A stretch of DNA of 64,000 nucleotides from a virus. Numbering within the stretch: position 1 is the stretch's first letter; each line of letters opens with the position of its first letter. Location of the stretch: the IMG/VR virus record IMGVR_UViG_3300042560_001323, positions 179,167 to 243,166 of that record, one strand, 5' to 3'. The translations under genes and the position numbers were made by a program. Positions 53,461 through 60,223 of this stretch are shown here, piece by piece. The notes below the pieces were generated by a model. The model was not told where the DNA came from. It saw only the letters and a list, made by a program, of their open reading frames with translations, and did not search any database.

Positions 53461-53475
53461 CCGGCAACCTGCCGG
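53461..53475 (-). promoter_or_regulatory. Leader hairpin CCGGCA-GGT-TGCCGG
   Basis: The hairpin is 8 bases upstream of the ATG at 53452. The only AGG that could serve as Shine-Dalgarno is at the stem/loop junction, so the hairpin may control translation. An identical hairpin at the same distance precedes the gene at 56044. Confidence 0.5.
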
Positions 53476-53530
53476 GGCTGAACTACCCTGTAAGAATACA
53501 GCATCCACAACCGGAACGGTCGGAATAACC

Positions 53531-53646
53531 GATAAGCATTGCTAATGGTTGAGGACTTGACAGGCTGGGCTGGTTCTGTTATTATAGTTTCATACAAGGA
53601 AACCAGCGCAAGAAGCGCATCATATAAGCGGCCACAATAAACCTGC
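53531..53646 (+). promoter_or_regulatory. Intergenic promoter repeat, block A
   Basis: In plus-strand order: GATAAGC block (53531), TTGACA (53557), 17-base spacer, TATTAT (53580), hairpin GCGC-AAGAA-GCGC (53606-53618), and the conserved GGCCACAATAAACCTGC (53630-53646). It points away from the gene starting at 53452. Confidence 0.65.
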
Positions 53647-53679
53647 TCGTTAATAACACTATAAAAAGTATAAAGAAAA

Positions 53680-53697
53680 GGCCCGCAATCGCGGGCC
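53680..53697 (-). terminator. Rho-independent terminator
   Basis: Stem GGCCCGC/GCGGGCC with ATCG-type loop, followed on the minus strand by TTTTCTTT. It terminates the 44-residue gene at 53717. Confidence 0.8.
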
Positions 53698-53716
53698 TGT
53701 AGGGTATGCTGGCAGA

Positions 53717-53851
53717 TCAATCAATCCAGGCCAGCCACGCTGCCGCAACAGCATGGGGAACCATTAGCATCCCGCCCGCGATGGGGCCAGCCGGAACCGC
53801 CAGCACGGCCAGCACGGCGGCGGTGGCAAGCAGGCAATGGCGGCGATTCAT
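53717..53851 (-). CDS. Tiny membrane or secreted peptide
   Basis: A 44-residue ORF. The N-terminus MNRRHCLLATAAVLAVLAVP has the positive start and long hydrophobic stretch of a signal peptide or membrane anchor, followed by AGPIAGGMLMVPHAVAAAWL, a second hydrophobic stretch. It has its own leader, terminator and upstream promoter repeat (block B), so it is a free-standing gene. The function is unknown; host-envelope targeting is possible. Confidence 0.55.
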   Translation of the reverse strand: MNRRHCLLATAAVLAVLAVPAGPIAGGMLMVPHAVAAAWLAWID

Positions 53852-53910
53852 GGGAGGAATCCTAAACTGCTCCGCCATCCTACAACATCGGCGGCCAGAT
53901 CAGCCGGATT

Positions 53911-54023
53911 GAACGATCAGAATTGCTGATCGTTCCAGGGCTTGACGGATCGGCCATTCCATCCTATAGTATATTCAACAACGAAAGACGAGCGGGCGAA
54001 CCGCGATGATACAAACGGCCACG
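53911..54023 (+). promoter_or_regulatory. Intergenic promoter repeat, block B, with operator-like palindrome
   Basis: A perfect inverted repeat GAACGATCAG/CTGATCGTTC (53911-53935, 5-base loop) lies just before TTGACG (53942), then a 17-base spacer and TATAGT (53965). The hairpin GCGG-GCGAA-CCGC is at 53992-54004, followed by CGGCCACG. It starts 60-90 bases upstream of the gene at 53851, pointing away. The palindrome could bind a dimeric repressor. Confidence 0.6.
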
Positions 54024-54306
54024 TTAATTCTGCCTTCTAATAATAAGAAATGAGGAGATCATCAAGATTCATCGGAGGAACTTTTAAGGTCTCCTAATAA
54101 TAGTCTATTTTAGGCCAGCCGTAGTTAGTGTGTGTGCCAACTGTCAAACCGTCACCAGAGGCACCCAGAAGCCCCTAGAAGGTGCTACAATACAGTGAGA
54201 CAAGTAAAGACAGCAGGCGAACCGCATTTATATAAATTAGCACAATAAACCAGCCTTGAGATAATAAAATATAAAGAAAGGCCCGCGATTGCGAGCCCAT
54301 TGGTTA
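54024..54306. other. Gap with degenerate promoter repeat and terminator
   Basis: No supported gene. A degenerate copy of the intergenic repeat is visible (TACAAT at 54186, GGCGAACC hairpin remnant near 54216, CACAATAAACCAGCC at 54241). The stem GGCCCGC/GCGAGCC at 54280-54298 is the terminator of the minus-strand gene at 54307. Confidence 0.55.
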
Positions 54307-54738
54307 TCAATAAACCACTTCAATGACGGCACATTGAAGTAAGCCACGGGGTTCAAGTCTGATAGAATCGCCATAATCGGACTTGATGCACGGAATGTTA
54401 TTCCAACCCAGTTCATATTTCACCGCCCGAATGATAGCAAGATCCGTTTTCTTGCCGAGAATTGGCACCTCAAACCTCCTATCGGTGGTGTTCACTTCAC
54501 CACCAAATAATCCGTAAACAGTAACCATAACCGATGGCACTTGTTCATAGCTGATACTATCAACACAATAATTGGCATAATCTGTTACTGCCTCCACTAT
54601 ATCATCCTCCCCATCAACAATGAATACCTTATTGCTAAACCTTTTATTGTAGTCTGTGGTTTTTTCTTGAGTGAGTTCTTCATCTTCACAGTCGGTGCTA
54701 AAGTCGAACTCAACTTTGGTGATTCTGTAAGCTGGCAT
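54307..54738 (-). CDS. Hypothetical protein
   Basis: A 143-residue alpha/beta protein (AYRITKVEFDFSTDCEDEEL, KVFIVDGEDDIVEAVTDYAN, VMVTVYGLFGG, DLAIIRAVKYELGW). No catalytic pattern was recognised. Terminator at 54280-54298 and promoter repeat D 91 bases upstream. Confidence 0.6.
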   Translation of the reverse strand: MPAYRITKVEFDFSTDCEDEELTQEKTTDYNKRFSNKVFIVDGEDDIVEAVTDYANYCVDSISYEQVPSVMVTVYGLFGGEVNTTDRRFEVPILGKKTDLAIIRAVKYELGWNNIPCIKSDYGDSIRLEPRGLLQCAVIEVVY

Positions 54739-54801
54739 TGATCCGAATCTGAATGTCCCACTAACAATAAACTGTTTTCGTCAGTGTGTCAATGGTTGTT
54801 T

Positions 54802-54918
54802 GATAAGCATTACTGATCATTCGGGGGCTTGACATACTGGATTGGTTCGGTTATTATAGTTTCATACAAAGAAAACCAGCGGAAGAACCGCTACAAATAA
54901 GAGGCCACGATAAACCTG
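54802..54918 (+). promoter_or_regulatory. Intergenic promoter repeat, block D
   Basis: GATAAGC block (54802), TTGACA (54829), 17-base spacer, TATTAT (54852), hairpin GCGG-AAGAA-CCGC (54879-54891), GGCCACGATAAACCTG (54903-54918). A stem followed by T-rich sequence at 54951-54980 would end a plus-strand RNA of about 110 bases. Confidence 0.65.
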
Positions 54919-54950
54919 TCTTTCATTATTAGAATATAAACAATACAAAA

Positions 54951-54980
54951 AGGCTTCCAGATTGGAAGCCTTTATTATAT
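54951..54980. terminator. Bidirectional terminator
   Basis: Stem AGGCTTCC/GGAAGCCT with A-run before and T-rich sequence after, so it can stop the minus-strand gene at 55020 and the plus-strand transcript of block D. Confidence 0.8.
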
Positions 54981-55019
54981 TTTAGGAGTTGACTAATTGT
55001 TATAGTCAACCCCACAGAC

Positions 55020-55148
55020 TTACCGGCAGTCAGTGATAACGACGGTCATTGGGCGGGGGCGTGCCAATGCAGCCGGAACACCATTTGGGCGGTAAACCGG
55101 GCGGGGGGCAGGTTGACGGACAGGGCGGGGGGTGAGTGTGGCAGCCAT
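55020..55148 (-). CDS. Small Pro/Arg-rich peptide
   Basis: A 42-residue ORF (MAATLTPRPVRQPAPRPVYR, PNGVPAALARPRPMTVVITD, CR). It is rich in Pro-Arg pairs and probably unstructured. It has its own promoter (minus-strand TTGACG, about 18-base spacer, TAGGAT) and terminator, which argue that it is real. The function is unknown. Confidence 0.5.
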   Translation of the reverse strand: MAATLTPRPVRQPAPRPVYRPNGVPAALARPRPMTVVITDCR

Positions 55149-55179
55149 GGGGGGTGATAGGCTTGGAACTCCATCATCC

Positions 55180-55210
55180 TACACCACAGACCGCCAAACC
55201 GTCAACCAAT
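55180..55210 (-). promoter_or_regulatory. Sigma70-like promoter for the 42-residue peptide
   Basis: Minus-strand TTGACG, 18 bases, then TAGGAT (within TGTAGGAT), about 37 bases upstream of the ATG at 55148. TGTAGGAT-like sequences also precede genes at 53851 and 56044. Confidence 0.5.
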
Positions 55211-55350
55211 CGGGGGCCATTGGTCAGAAAATGCTCACACTAGGACGGTTTCATAGATTATCGGTGATTCTATCCGACTGACAGAACCATCCTACCTGGC
55301 TAGCCAGAACACCACAAAAACCAAAAGTATAATAAAACCCGCAGACAATA

Positions 55351-55380
55351 AAAAGGCCAGGGTTATTAACTCCCTGGCGC
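55351..55380 (-). terminator. Rho-independent terminator
   Basis: Minus-strand stem GCCAGGG/CCCTGGC followed by TTTTT, after the stop of the gene at 55403. The gap 55211-55350 shows no gene. Confidence 0.85.
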
Positions 55381-55402
55381 CGGTTATACTGGAGCCCGAA
55401 AA

Positions 55403-56044
55403 TCACTCCGGGAACTGCGAAGAATATGAAGGAAGTATGTTTACTTTCATACAATGTTCAAACGGAATATCACCTTCCATAGGATTGAACACATACCATT
55501 CGTGGTCCCTCTGGAATAACTGACAACCGCAATAACGCATCAGGATTCTATTCATTCGCTCTTTAGTTGAGCGGCTCCTTTTAATAGGATCATATAGTGT
55601 TACTCTTCCTAATACAGGAGCATAAAGGGCAATTAGCTTACCATGATGCATAAAATGAATCAGCTCAAAGATAGAGCCTACATCCGTAGCCTTAATTTCA
55701 TCGTTATTTTTCTTATAGTTGACACGATTCTCAGCATAGAATATCATCGTCTTGATACAATCTGCCCCGCCGCGATCGTTCATAAGATCCTGGCGTTGTT
55801 GCCAGTGTTTGATCTTAAGAACCGCCTCGTAATACTCTGTGAAGCATAGACGCTCGGCCCCATCTTTATTCAACCGAGTATAACCAGCCGTGCGGACTTT
55901 CTCTCCTTTAGTATAATGAAATGCCTTGTGGTGCGCTAGAAGAGTAGAACCCGTGAGGCGTTTCTGTGGAAACTCTATAGGCAGTTGCTCCATAGGAGCC
56001 TGGCGAAACATTACAGGCGGAAAGGTGCGGGTGATAAGATCCAT
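55403..56044 (-). CDS. Hypothetical protein
   Basis: A 213-residue protein. The ATG at 56044 is chosen because a leader hairpin lies 8 bases before it; an in-frame TTG further up is inside that hairpin. Segments include HHKAFHYTKGEKVRTAGYTR, ERLCFTEYYEAVLKIKHWQQ, YRVNYKKN-type and MRYCGCQLFQRDHEWYVFNP. A similar 'RDHEWYVFNP' ending (KDYVWYCDKGEFED) closes the protein at 59155, so the two may share a C-terminal domain. The function is unknown. Confidence 0.6.
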   Translation of the reverse strand: MDLITRTFPPVMFRQAPMEQLPIEFPQKRLTGSTLLAHHKAFHYTKGEKVRTAGYTRLNKDGAERLCFTEYYEAVLKIKHWQQRQDLMNDRGGADCIKTMIFYAENRVNYKKNNDEIKATDVGSIFELIHFMHHGKLIALYAPVLGRVTLYDPIKRSRSTKERMNRILMRYCGCQLFQRDHEWYVFNPMEGDIPFEHCMKVNILPSYSSQFPE

Positions 56045-56052
56045 CTGGGAAA

Positions 56053-56067
56053 CCGGCAACCTGCCGG
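56053..56067 (-). promoter_or_regulatory. Leader hairpin CCGGCA-GGT-TGCCGG
   Basis: Same hairpin, same distance (8 bases) from the start codon as at 53461-53475. Confidence 0.5.
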
Positions 56068-56123
56068 TGCTTTGTTTGCCTGCTTATCCTACAGCATCGG
56101 CAAGCATTCCGGCCGTTTCCGTT

Positions 56124-56240
56124 GATAAGCACTACTAATGGTTCGGGGTCTTGACAGACAGTGTTGAATGGGTTATTATAGTTTCATACAAGGAAACCAG
56201 CGCAAGAAGCGCATCATATAAGCGGCCACAATAAACCTGC
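56124..56240 (+). promoter_or_regulatory. Intergenic promoter repeat, block E
   Basis: GATAAGC block (56124), TTGACA (56151), 17-base spacer, TATTAT (56174), hairpin GCGC-AAGAA-GCGC (56200-56212), GGCCACAATAAACCTGC (56224-56240). It is nearly identical to block A over 70 bases. Confidence 0.65.
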
Positions 56241-56272
56241 TTCTTAATAAGAAAATATAACATATAAAGAAA

Positions 56273-56294
56273 GGGGAAGGAATGCTCCCTCCCC
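56273..56294 (-). terminator. Rho-independent terminator
   Basis: Minus-strand GGGGAGGGA / TCCTTCCCC with CCTTTCTTT tail, after the gene at 56303. The same terminator sequence type recurs at 58133 and 58807. Confidence 0.75.
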
Positions 56295-56302
56295 GGTTAT
56301 AC

Positions 56303-56686
56303 TCAGTCTGCAATCGTCGGACATTTAATACCTTCCCACGCCCTTGAATAATTATCAATAACCTTGTCAATGAGTGATTCTAGCTTAGGGTGATAAGTGT
56401 AATCACAGACAATCTCTTCCGGTTCATGGTCGAGAACAATCCACAATCTAGCCCGCATTCCGTCTTTGTTAATGTAGACTGTGGCCGCATCTACTGAAAC
56501 TACAATATCTGTAGCAGCATGGCGGATTTTTGTATTAGATTGCTCTTGGTCAATCTTGATAGTCTCCTCGCCATCATTTACAGCAGTGATAGCGAATCCT
56601 TCCTGTTGAAACTTGGCAAGAAGAGACCTAACGGGAACCGACCAATTAAAAGCCGTTTGGAAAGGTTCCAATTTGTGGCTAGCCAT
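56303..56686 (-). CDS. Hypothetical protein
   Basis: A 127-residue protein with alternating strands (SLLAKFQQEGFAITAVNDGE, ETIKIDQEQS, ATVYINKDGMRARLWIVLDH) and a C-terminal helix (HPKLESLIDKVIDNYSRAWE). The pattern is a small alpha/beta protein seen in other phage accessory regions. The function is unknown. The two-box promoter motif lies about 25-70 bases upstream. Confidence 0.6.
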   Translation of the reverse strand: MASHKLEPFQTAFNWSVPVRSLLAKFQQEGFAITAVNDGEETIKIDQEQSNTKIRHAATDIVVSVDAATVYINKDGMRARLWIVLDHEPEEIVCDYTYHPKLESLIDKVIDNYSRAWEGIKCPTIAD

Positions 56687-56709
56687 GATGTAATTCCTGA
56701 AGACTCTTT

Positions 56710-56770
56710 AAGAATACCAGAATTGAGAGACCGGGGCTCTTAGTGTGTGCCAGTTCAACAACTGGCACAC
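56710..56770 (-). promoter_or_regulatory. Two-box promoter motif with perfect palindrome
   Basis: Minus strand: AACTGGCACAC (56745-56755), 26 bases, GGTATTCTT, then the gene at 56686. The upstream box is doubled as a perfect inverted repeat with an 11-base arm and 4-base loop (56745-56770), as expected for a regulator-binding site. Confidence 0.5.
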
Positions 56771-56813
56771 ACAGCCTGCTTTTGCTGCTCACATAAATAA
56801 TACCAAAAAACCT

Positions 56814-56987
56814 TTAATTGTTCCAGGAATGAATACGCTTCCGGCGGCCGTCTTCCTGGATTTCCCATAGATTGCCGCGCCATACATTAAACCCGTAGGC
56901 ATAATGTAGGTTACCGGTAGTGATCTTAAACCTTTTTCCCTTCCGGTCGATTCCGGTGATAACGTAGCTGGTGGCGGGAGTTGCCAT
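56814..56987 (-). CDS. Small hypothetical protein
   Basis: A 57-residue ORF (MATPATSYVITGIDRKGKRF, KITTGNLHYAYGFNVWRGNL, WEIQEDGRRKRIHSWNN). Basic and beta-rich; the pattern 'YVITGIDRxGKRFKI' and 'NxWRGxLWEIxxDGRRKRI' is that of a short cyanophage/host conserved protein. Its leader shares 29 identical bases with that of the gene at 57931. The function is unknown. Confidence 0.6.
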   Translation of the reverse strand: MATPATSYVITGIDRKGKRFKITTGNLHYAYGFNVWRGNLWEIQEDGRRKRIHSWNN

Positions 56988-57187
56988 GGTCTGTGGTGCG
57001 GTTGACCTTCATACAATAGCACCGGGAAGCCCGACCCGTCAAGCATCTGTCAGCGATTGCCCACACTTGAGCGGAAACTCTTTTTATCGTAGATTCTGGC
57101 GGAACCGATGGGCTATCCTACCCTTGCCACCAGAATACGAAAAAACAGAAAGTATAGTAAACCATTGGCCATTCTTAATTACAATAA

Positions 57188-57222
57188 AAAGGGCCAGAGG
57201 GATTCTTATATCCCCCGGCCCG
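57188..57222 (-). terminator. Rho-independent terminator
   Basis: Minus-strand GGGCCGGGGGA ... TCCCTCTGGCCC followed by TTTTTATTG, after the gene at 57242. The rest of 57019-57187 shows a degenerate intergenic repeat and no gene. Confidence 0.8.
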
Positions 57223-57241
57223 TTATACTATCGGTTAGGTA

Positions 57242-57931
57242 TCACCGTGCCCCACACAATGCACGGGTTTGGCTACCTGATGTTTGACGATGTAGACTTG
57301 CATTCGCTCCAGCACTGGAGCCTAATTGAGCGGCAATTCCACTAGCCCGAGATGTACGATGGGTCCGAAGTTTAAGACGAGCGATCACTACTGCAGTGTG
57401 TTCCTTATCGGGATGATCCGCACGATTGAGTTTCATTTCATACAACCGATCTCGCACCATGGCTGCGTATTGTTTACAGAAATTGGATCGGAATCCGTAG
57501 GCACTATAGGAATTGCCCTTCAATTCTGCTAATACCTTCTCACCAGCAATTGCAGTCTCACACTCCCGGATCATACAACCCTTCAGGAAATCGTAGTATA
57601 AACGAACCTGAATCTGTTGCGCCTCTGTGCCAATACACTTAAGAGTTGTAACCTTCCTTCCAGTTTGATGGCTAGGGCTGGACATACCGAGAGCATCATA
57701 AAACCGGGCGATTGCACAAAAAAGAATAAGATGCGATTCGTCAAGTTTCTTATAAGTCTCAAACGCTTCAGTAAGAACCTCAGGTGTATTGACATCATCA
57801 ATTGTTACACCGTGTTGTTTACACAGTTTATCAATAAGTGTGGCGGCAGCATTAGCCTCGCCATCAAAACCAGTTGATTCTTGCAGCCTGAGCATGGCTG
57901 AAATTTTCTTAAGAATGGCTTGACGATCCAT
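57242..57931 (-). CDS. DUF2786-family protein
   Basis: A 229-residue protein. Residues 1-45 (MDRQAILKKISAMLRLQEST, FDGEANAAATLIDKLCKQHG) are the DUF2786 signature, seen in many phage and plasmid proteins. The centre (ESHLILFCAIARFYDALGM, VRLYYDFLKGCMIRECE) matches the domain that usually follows. The C-terminus is basic (RLKLRTHRTSRASG). The ATG at 57931 is preferred over the longer frame because the conserved domain begins there. The molecular function is unknown. Confidence 0.75.
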   Translation of the reverse strand: MDRQAILKKISAMLRLQESTGFDGEANAAATLIDKLCKQHGVTIDDVNTPEVLTEAFETYKKLDESHLILFCAIARFYDALGMSSPSHQTGRKVTTLKCIGTEAQQIQVRLYYDFLKGCMIRECETAIAGEKVLAELKGNSYSAYGFRSNFCKQYAAMVRDRLYEMKLNRADHPDKEHTAVVIARLKLRTHRTSRASGIAAQLGSSAGANASLHRQTSGSQTRALCGAR

Positions 57932-57934
57932 TGA

Positions 57935-57963
57935 TCTGTGGTGCGGTTGACCTTCATACAATA
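57935..57963 (-). repeat. 29-bp leader repeat shared with 56990-57018
   Basis: These 29 bases are identical to 56990-57018, each ending 2-3 bases before a start codon. On the minus strand it contains GTATGAAGGTC. It may be a common translation leader copied between genes. Confidence 0.75.
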
Positions 57964-57995
57964 ACCGATTAGGAGCCCTTTGAAAGGGTTTCATT

Positions 57996-58103
57996 GATTA
58001 GCAATGCTTATTGTTCTAAGGCTTGACATACTGGCTGGAATCTGTCATACTGTATTCAACAGGCGGAAGAACCGCGACAGATAAAGTGACACAATAAGCC
58101 TGC
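57996..58103 (+). promoter_or_regulatory. Intergenic promoter repeat, block F
   Basis: GATTAGC block (57996), TTGACA (58023), 17-base spacer, CATACT (58046), hairpin GCGG-AAGAA-CCGC (58063-58075), GACACAATAAGCCTGC. It lies 92 bases upstream of the DUF2786 gene, pointing away. Confidence 0.6.
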
Positions 58104-58132
58104 TTCTTAATAAAATATACAGAATAAAGAAA

Positions 58133-58154
58133 GGGGAAGGATTATTCCCTCCCC
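58133..58154 (-). terminator. Rho-independent terminator
   Basis: Minus-strand GGGGAGGGA / TCCTTCCCC-type stem with T-rich tail after the gene at 58184. Confidence 0.75.
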
Positions 58155-58183
58155 GATAAGTATGAGAATCGTTTTAGTATTGC

Positions 58184-58417
58184 TTATGCATACCAGTTTG
58201 CGGCAATTTCCTTTGCATTGTCTCCAAGAAAAATATGAAAAGCACGATTAGGTGATCTACCGAGAATTTGACAACAGCGTTTCAATTCGTCTCCATCCGC
58301 TTGCACTTGGACGTAGGCTTCATAAGCCATATTGACGGTTGATGCTAAACCATTGTCGCCAATGTGGCCGTTTACATTATAATTTGAATGGCTGGCACAT
58401 GTAGTGAAGAAAATCAT
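58184..58417 (-). CDS. Hypothetical protein
   Basis: A 77-residue protein (MIFFTTCASHSNYNVNGHIG, STVNMAYEAYVQVQADGDEL, HIFLGDNAKEIAANWYA). The middle is helical. No motif identified. It is followed by its own terminator. Confidence 0.5.
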   Translation of the reverse strand: MIFFTTCASHSNYNVNGHIGDNGLASTVNMAYEAYVQVQADGDELKRCCQILGRSPNRAFHIFLGDNAKEIAANWYA

Positions 58418-58468
58418 TGAAGGGAAGCGATTGGGTTGGAAAGGAAACCGGGAAACTTCTTGTTGTAA

Positions 58469-58690
58469 TCAATAGGCGTGAAATACCTCTAGGATCTTAC
58501 CGTTTTGAACAATCTTGGCATGAGGATAGAATACCCATTTTGAACCAACATTGTTGATTGCATCATAAGCATCTTCTAATGTTTCGTAAACCCCATCTCT
58601 AACTTGTTCATCATCGTCATTGAAAAAGTAAACAATTAGATCATCTTCTGAAACCAAATTGGCGGGTCTTTTGTTGAAAAAGGTGAACAT
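58469..58690 (-). CDS. Hypothetical protein
   Basis: A 73-residue protein (LVSEDDLIVYFFNDDDEQVR, DGVYETLEDAYDAINNVGSK, WVFYPHAKIVQNGKILEVFH). The pattern of a short strand, an 'ETLEDAYDAI' helix and two strands ending in G-K-I resembles small proteins that record or modify sequence features in phage accessory regions, but no function is known. Confidence 0.5.
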   Translation of the reverse strand: MFTFFNKRPANLVSEDDLIVYFFNDDDEQVRDGVYETLEDAYDAINNVGSKWVFYPHAKIVQNGKILEVFHAY

Positions 58691-58806
58691 TGGATGCCTG
58701 GGGGTGACTTATGAATAATAGGGCACCTAGAAGCCTCTCTAGGTGCCGCTGGTGACACTTATTAAGCTGGCACACTAGCCCTTGACTTCAGGACAGAATA
58801 GAGAAA

Positions 58807-58828
58807 GGGGAAGGATTGCTCCCTCCCC
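58807..58828 (-). terminator. Rho-independent terminator
   Basis: Minus-strand GGGGAGGGAGC / TCCTTCCCC stem with TTTCTC tail, after the gene at 58843. Confidence 0.7.
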
Positions 58829-58842
58829 GATAAGTATGAGAT

Positions 58843-59052
58843 TCAATAACAACCATACCCCATTAGCATAATTTCCTGTCCGATTAACTGTTCACAATCT
58901 CCACTTTCTTTGGCATCATTGGTGGTAACGGTGTACCTAATTGGCCCGAGATTGATTTCCCTTGGATGACCGCCGCCGTTAAATCCATCCAAAATCATTA
59001 TTTCGTGATTCGGACCTTTGAGTAAACGTTGAGCGAGTTCGTGGGCTTTCAT
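58843..59052 (-). CDS. Small phage protein with GFNGGGHPREINLGP motif
   Basis: A 69-residue protein starting MKAHELAQRLLKGPNHEIMI. The ATG at 59052 is preferred; the longer frame has no coding look and no ribosome site. The 'KAxELAQxLLxGPxxEIMI ... GFxGGGHPREIN' pattern recurs in small phage proteins of unknown function. Confidence 0.65.
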   Translation of the reverse strand: MKAHELAQRLLKGPNHEIMILDGFNGGGHPREINLGPIRYTVTTNDAKESGDCEQLIGQEIMLMGYGCY

Positions 59053-59071
59053 TTTCAGCTCAGAAAAGTGG

Positions 59072-59136
59072 GTGACTTGTATAGAATACCCGTTTATCGG
59101 GTTAAGTGTTGGAAGTGTTGGAAGTGTGCGCCAGTT
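59072..59136 (-). promoter_or_regulatory. Two-box promoter motif
   Basis: Minus strand: AACTGGCGCACAC, about 33 bases, GGGTATTCTATACAAGTCA, then the gene at 59052. The spacing is longer than in the other copies. Confidence 0.35.
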
Positions 59137-59154
59137 GTTTAACCGGCACATTGT

Positions 59155-59493
59155 TCAGCTAATTGCAAACTCCATATTATCTTCAAACTCTCCTTTATCA
59201 CAATACCATACATAATCCTTCTGGAAGATTCCACCCAGGTTGTAATGATGCAGGATAGAATTCAACCGACTTTTGGTTGTTTTTGTCGCCCAACCACAAG
59301 AAGAAAGAATCATCTTATTGCCAGGGAAGATGCTGGCAATCTTATGGCCGTGAAGTTTAACTTGAATCTCCTTTTGATAAGAATGTGTCCCGTGAATGCC
59401 ATTGTGAACAACCTCTACTGATGTGTTATCTTTCCGCCAATCGGTCTCATTTGAGATGGCTCGGATCATCTGTTGCTCAATGATGCGAGACAT
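59155..59493 (-). CDS. Hypothetical protein
   Basis: A 112-residue protein (MSRIIEQQMIRAISNETDWR, KEIQVKLHGHKIASIFPGNK, STKSRLNSILHHYNLGG-type helix, YVWYCDKGEFEDNMEFAIS). The second half looks like the end of the 213-residue protein at 55403 (QLFQRDHEWYVFNP). Both promoter types found in this zone lie upstream. The function is unknown. Confidence 0.55.
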   Translation of the reverse strand: MSRIIEQQMIRAISNETDWRKDNTSVEVVHNGIHGTHSYQKEIQVKLHGHKIASIFPGNKMILSSCGWATKTTKSRLNSILHHYNLGGIFQKDYVWYCDKGEFEDNMEFAIS

Positions 59494-59510
59494 TGCGGTT
59501 GGAGCTGCTT

Positions 59511-59562
59511 ACTTGTATAGAATACCAGGATTGAAGCCTTGTGCTCCTATTGTGTGCCAGTT
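59511..59562 (-). promoter_or_regulatory. Two-box promoter motif
   Basis: Minus strand: AACTGGCACAC, 25 bases, GGTATTCTATACAAGT, ending about 18 bases before the ATG at 59493. Confidence 0.5.
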
Positions 59563-59593
59563 GTTGAACCGTCCACCTGGCCGGTTAAACCGT

Positions 59594-59664
59594 CTTAATT
59601 CGTGCCATACTGTATTCATTGGGCGGAAGAACCGCGACAGATAAAGAGCCACAACAAACCTGCC
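59594..59664 (+). promoter_or_regulatory. Intergenic promoter repeat, block G
   Basis: A weaker copy with no TTGACA; CATACTGTATTCA (59606) as in block F, hairpin GCGG-AAGAA-CCGC (59633-59645), AGCCACAACAAACCTGCC. It lies about 100 bases upstream of the gene at 59493. Confidence 0.5.
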
Positions 59665-59693
59665 GTTTTATAGTCATATAAATAATACCAAAA

Positions 59694-59712
59694 AGCCTCC
59701 AATAAGGAGGCT
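59694..59712 (-). terminator. Rho-independent terminator
   Basis: Minus-strand AGCCTCC/GGAGGCT stem followed by TTTTTGG, after the DUF1566-type gene ending at 59741. Confidence 0.8.
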
Positions 59713-59740
59713 AATGGAGTTAAAATTCAAATAACAAAAT

Positions 59741-60207
59741 TCAATAAGAAACACACCGGACGGAACGCACACAGTAAGTGCTGCTCTTGTAGTTGGTGTA
59801 GTGGTAACCACTATTGGAGAAGCGGATGCCACAAGCGCAAGACGCATTGAACTCGCTAGAACTCCAATAGCTTGCCTTATTAAATTCATTAGGAATTACT
59901 TTATATGCAAGTTTCAGTTGTTCTACTGAAGGGATAAACCATTGAGACTTATTAAACCCTTCTTCCGCAAGTCTATCAAAGACTTCTGAGAACTCTTTGG
60001 ACCACTTACAATTAACTTCCGTCGATTTCGGTGCAACAAGAAGGGCAAGACCGTTTTCTTTCTTTAGAACAATTGAACCGTCTTCAAGGGTATCACCAAC
60101 GACGGCTTCTTGAATGGTTGGTGTTTTTTATTCAGTTGTTCCTTTAGTCTACTCAGTTGTTCTTCGGTTTCTTGAATAGACTTAAGGAGTTGTTGCTTGG
60201 TGTTCAT
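59741..60207 (-). pseudogene. DUF1566-type variable protein, copy 1, with frameshift
   Basis: The N-terminal frame MNTKQQLLKSIQETEEQLSR is shifted at a run of six A (60124-60129). The -1 frame continues EDGSIVLKKENGLALLVAPK, SQWFIPSVEQLKLAYKVIPN and SYWSSSEF, ending VRSVRCVSY. It is close to residues 138-286 of the gene at 62339, but its last ~26 codons before the end differ mainly in the first two codon positions. The YWSSSE end is the DUF1566 (C-type-lectin-like) ligand-binding fold, a common target of diversity-generating retroelements. The frameshift could be real or a homopolymer sequencing error. Confidence 0.65.
59774..59851 (-). other. Candidate DGR variable region, copy 1
   Basis: The partner of 62372-62443, two codons longer. 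The flanks are nearly identical at DNA level, while this stretch is highly different. Confidence 0.6.
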
Positions 60208-60223
60208 TTGAAAAACAGTGGTT

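Noticed and set aside
53424-53720. Minus-strand 98-codon frame over the intergenic repeat.
   Set aside because: It runs through the promoter repeat and terminator; the 54-residue ORF at 53288-53452 has the conserved leader and better coding character.
53706-53912. Plus-strand ORF of 68 codons downstream of promoter block A.
   Set aside because: It has an Ala/Thr-rich low-information product, lies antisense to the better supported 44-residue signal-peptide gene, and has no ribosome binding site.
55251-55454. Minus-strand 67-codon frame overlapping the terminator at 55351.
   Set aside because: It crosses a strong hairpin terminator and overlaps the end of a real gene; the composition is not coding-like.
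56745-56770. TGGCAC in the two-box motif as a sigma54 -24 element.
   Set aside because: The -12 element (TTGC) is absent at the required distance, and cyanobacteria lack sigma54.
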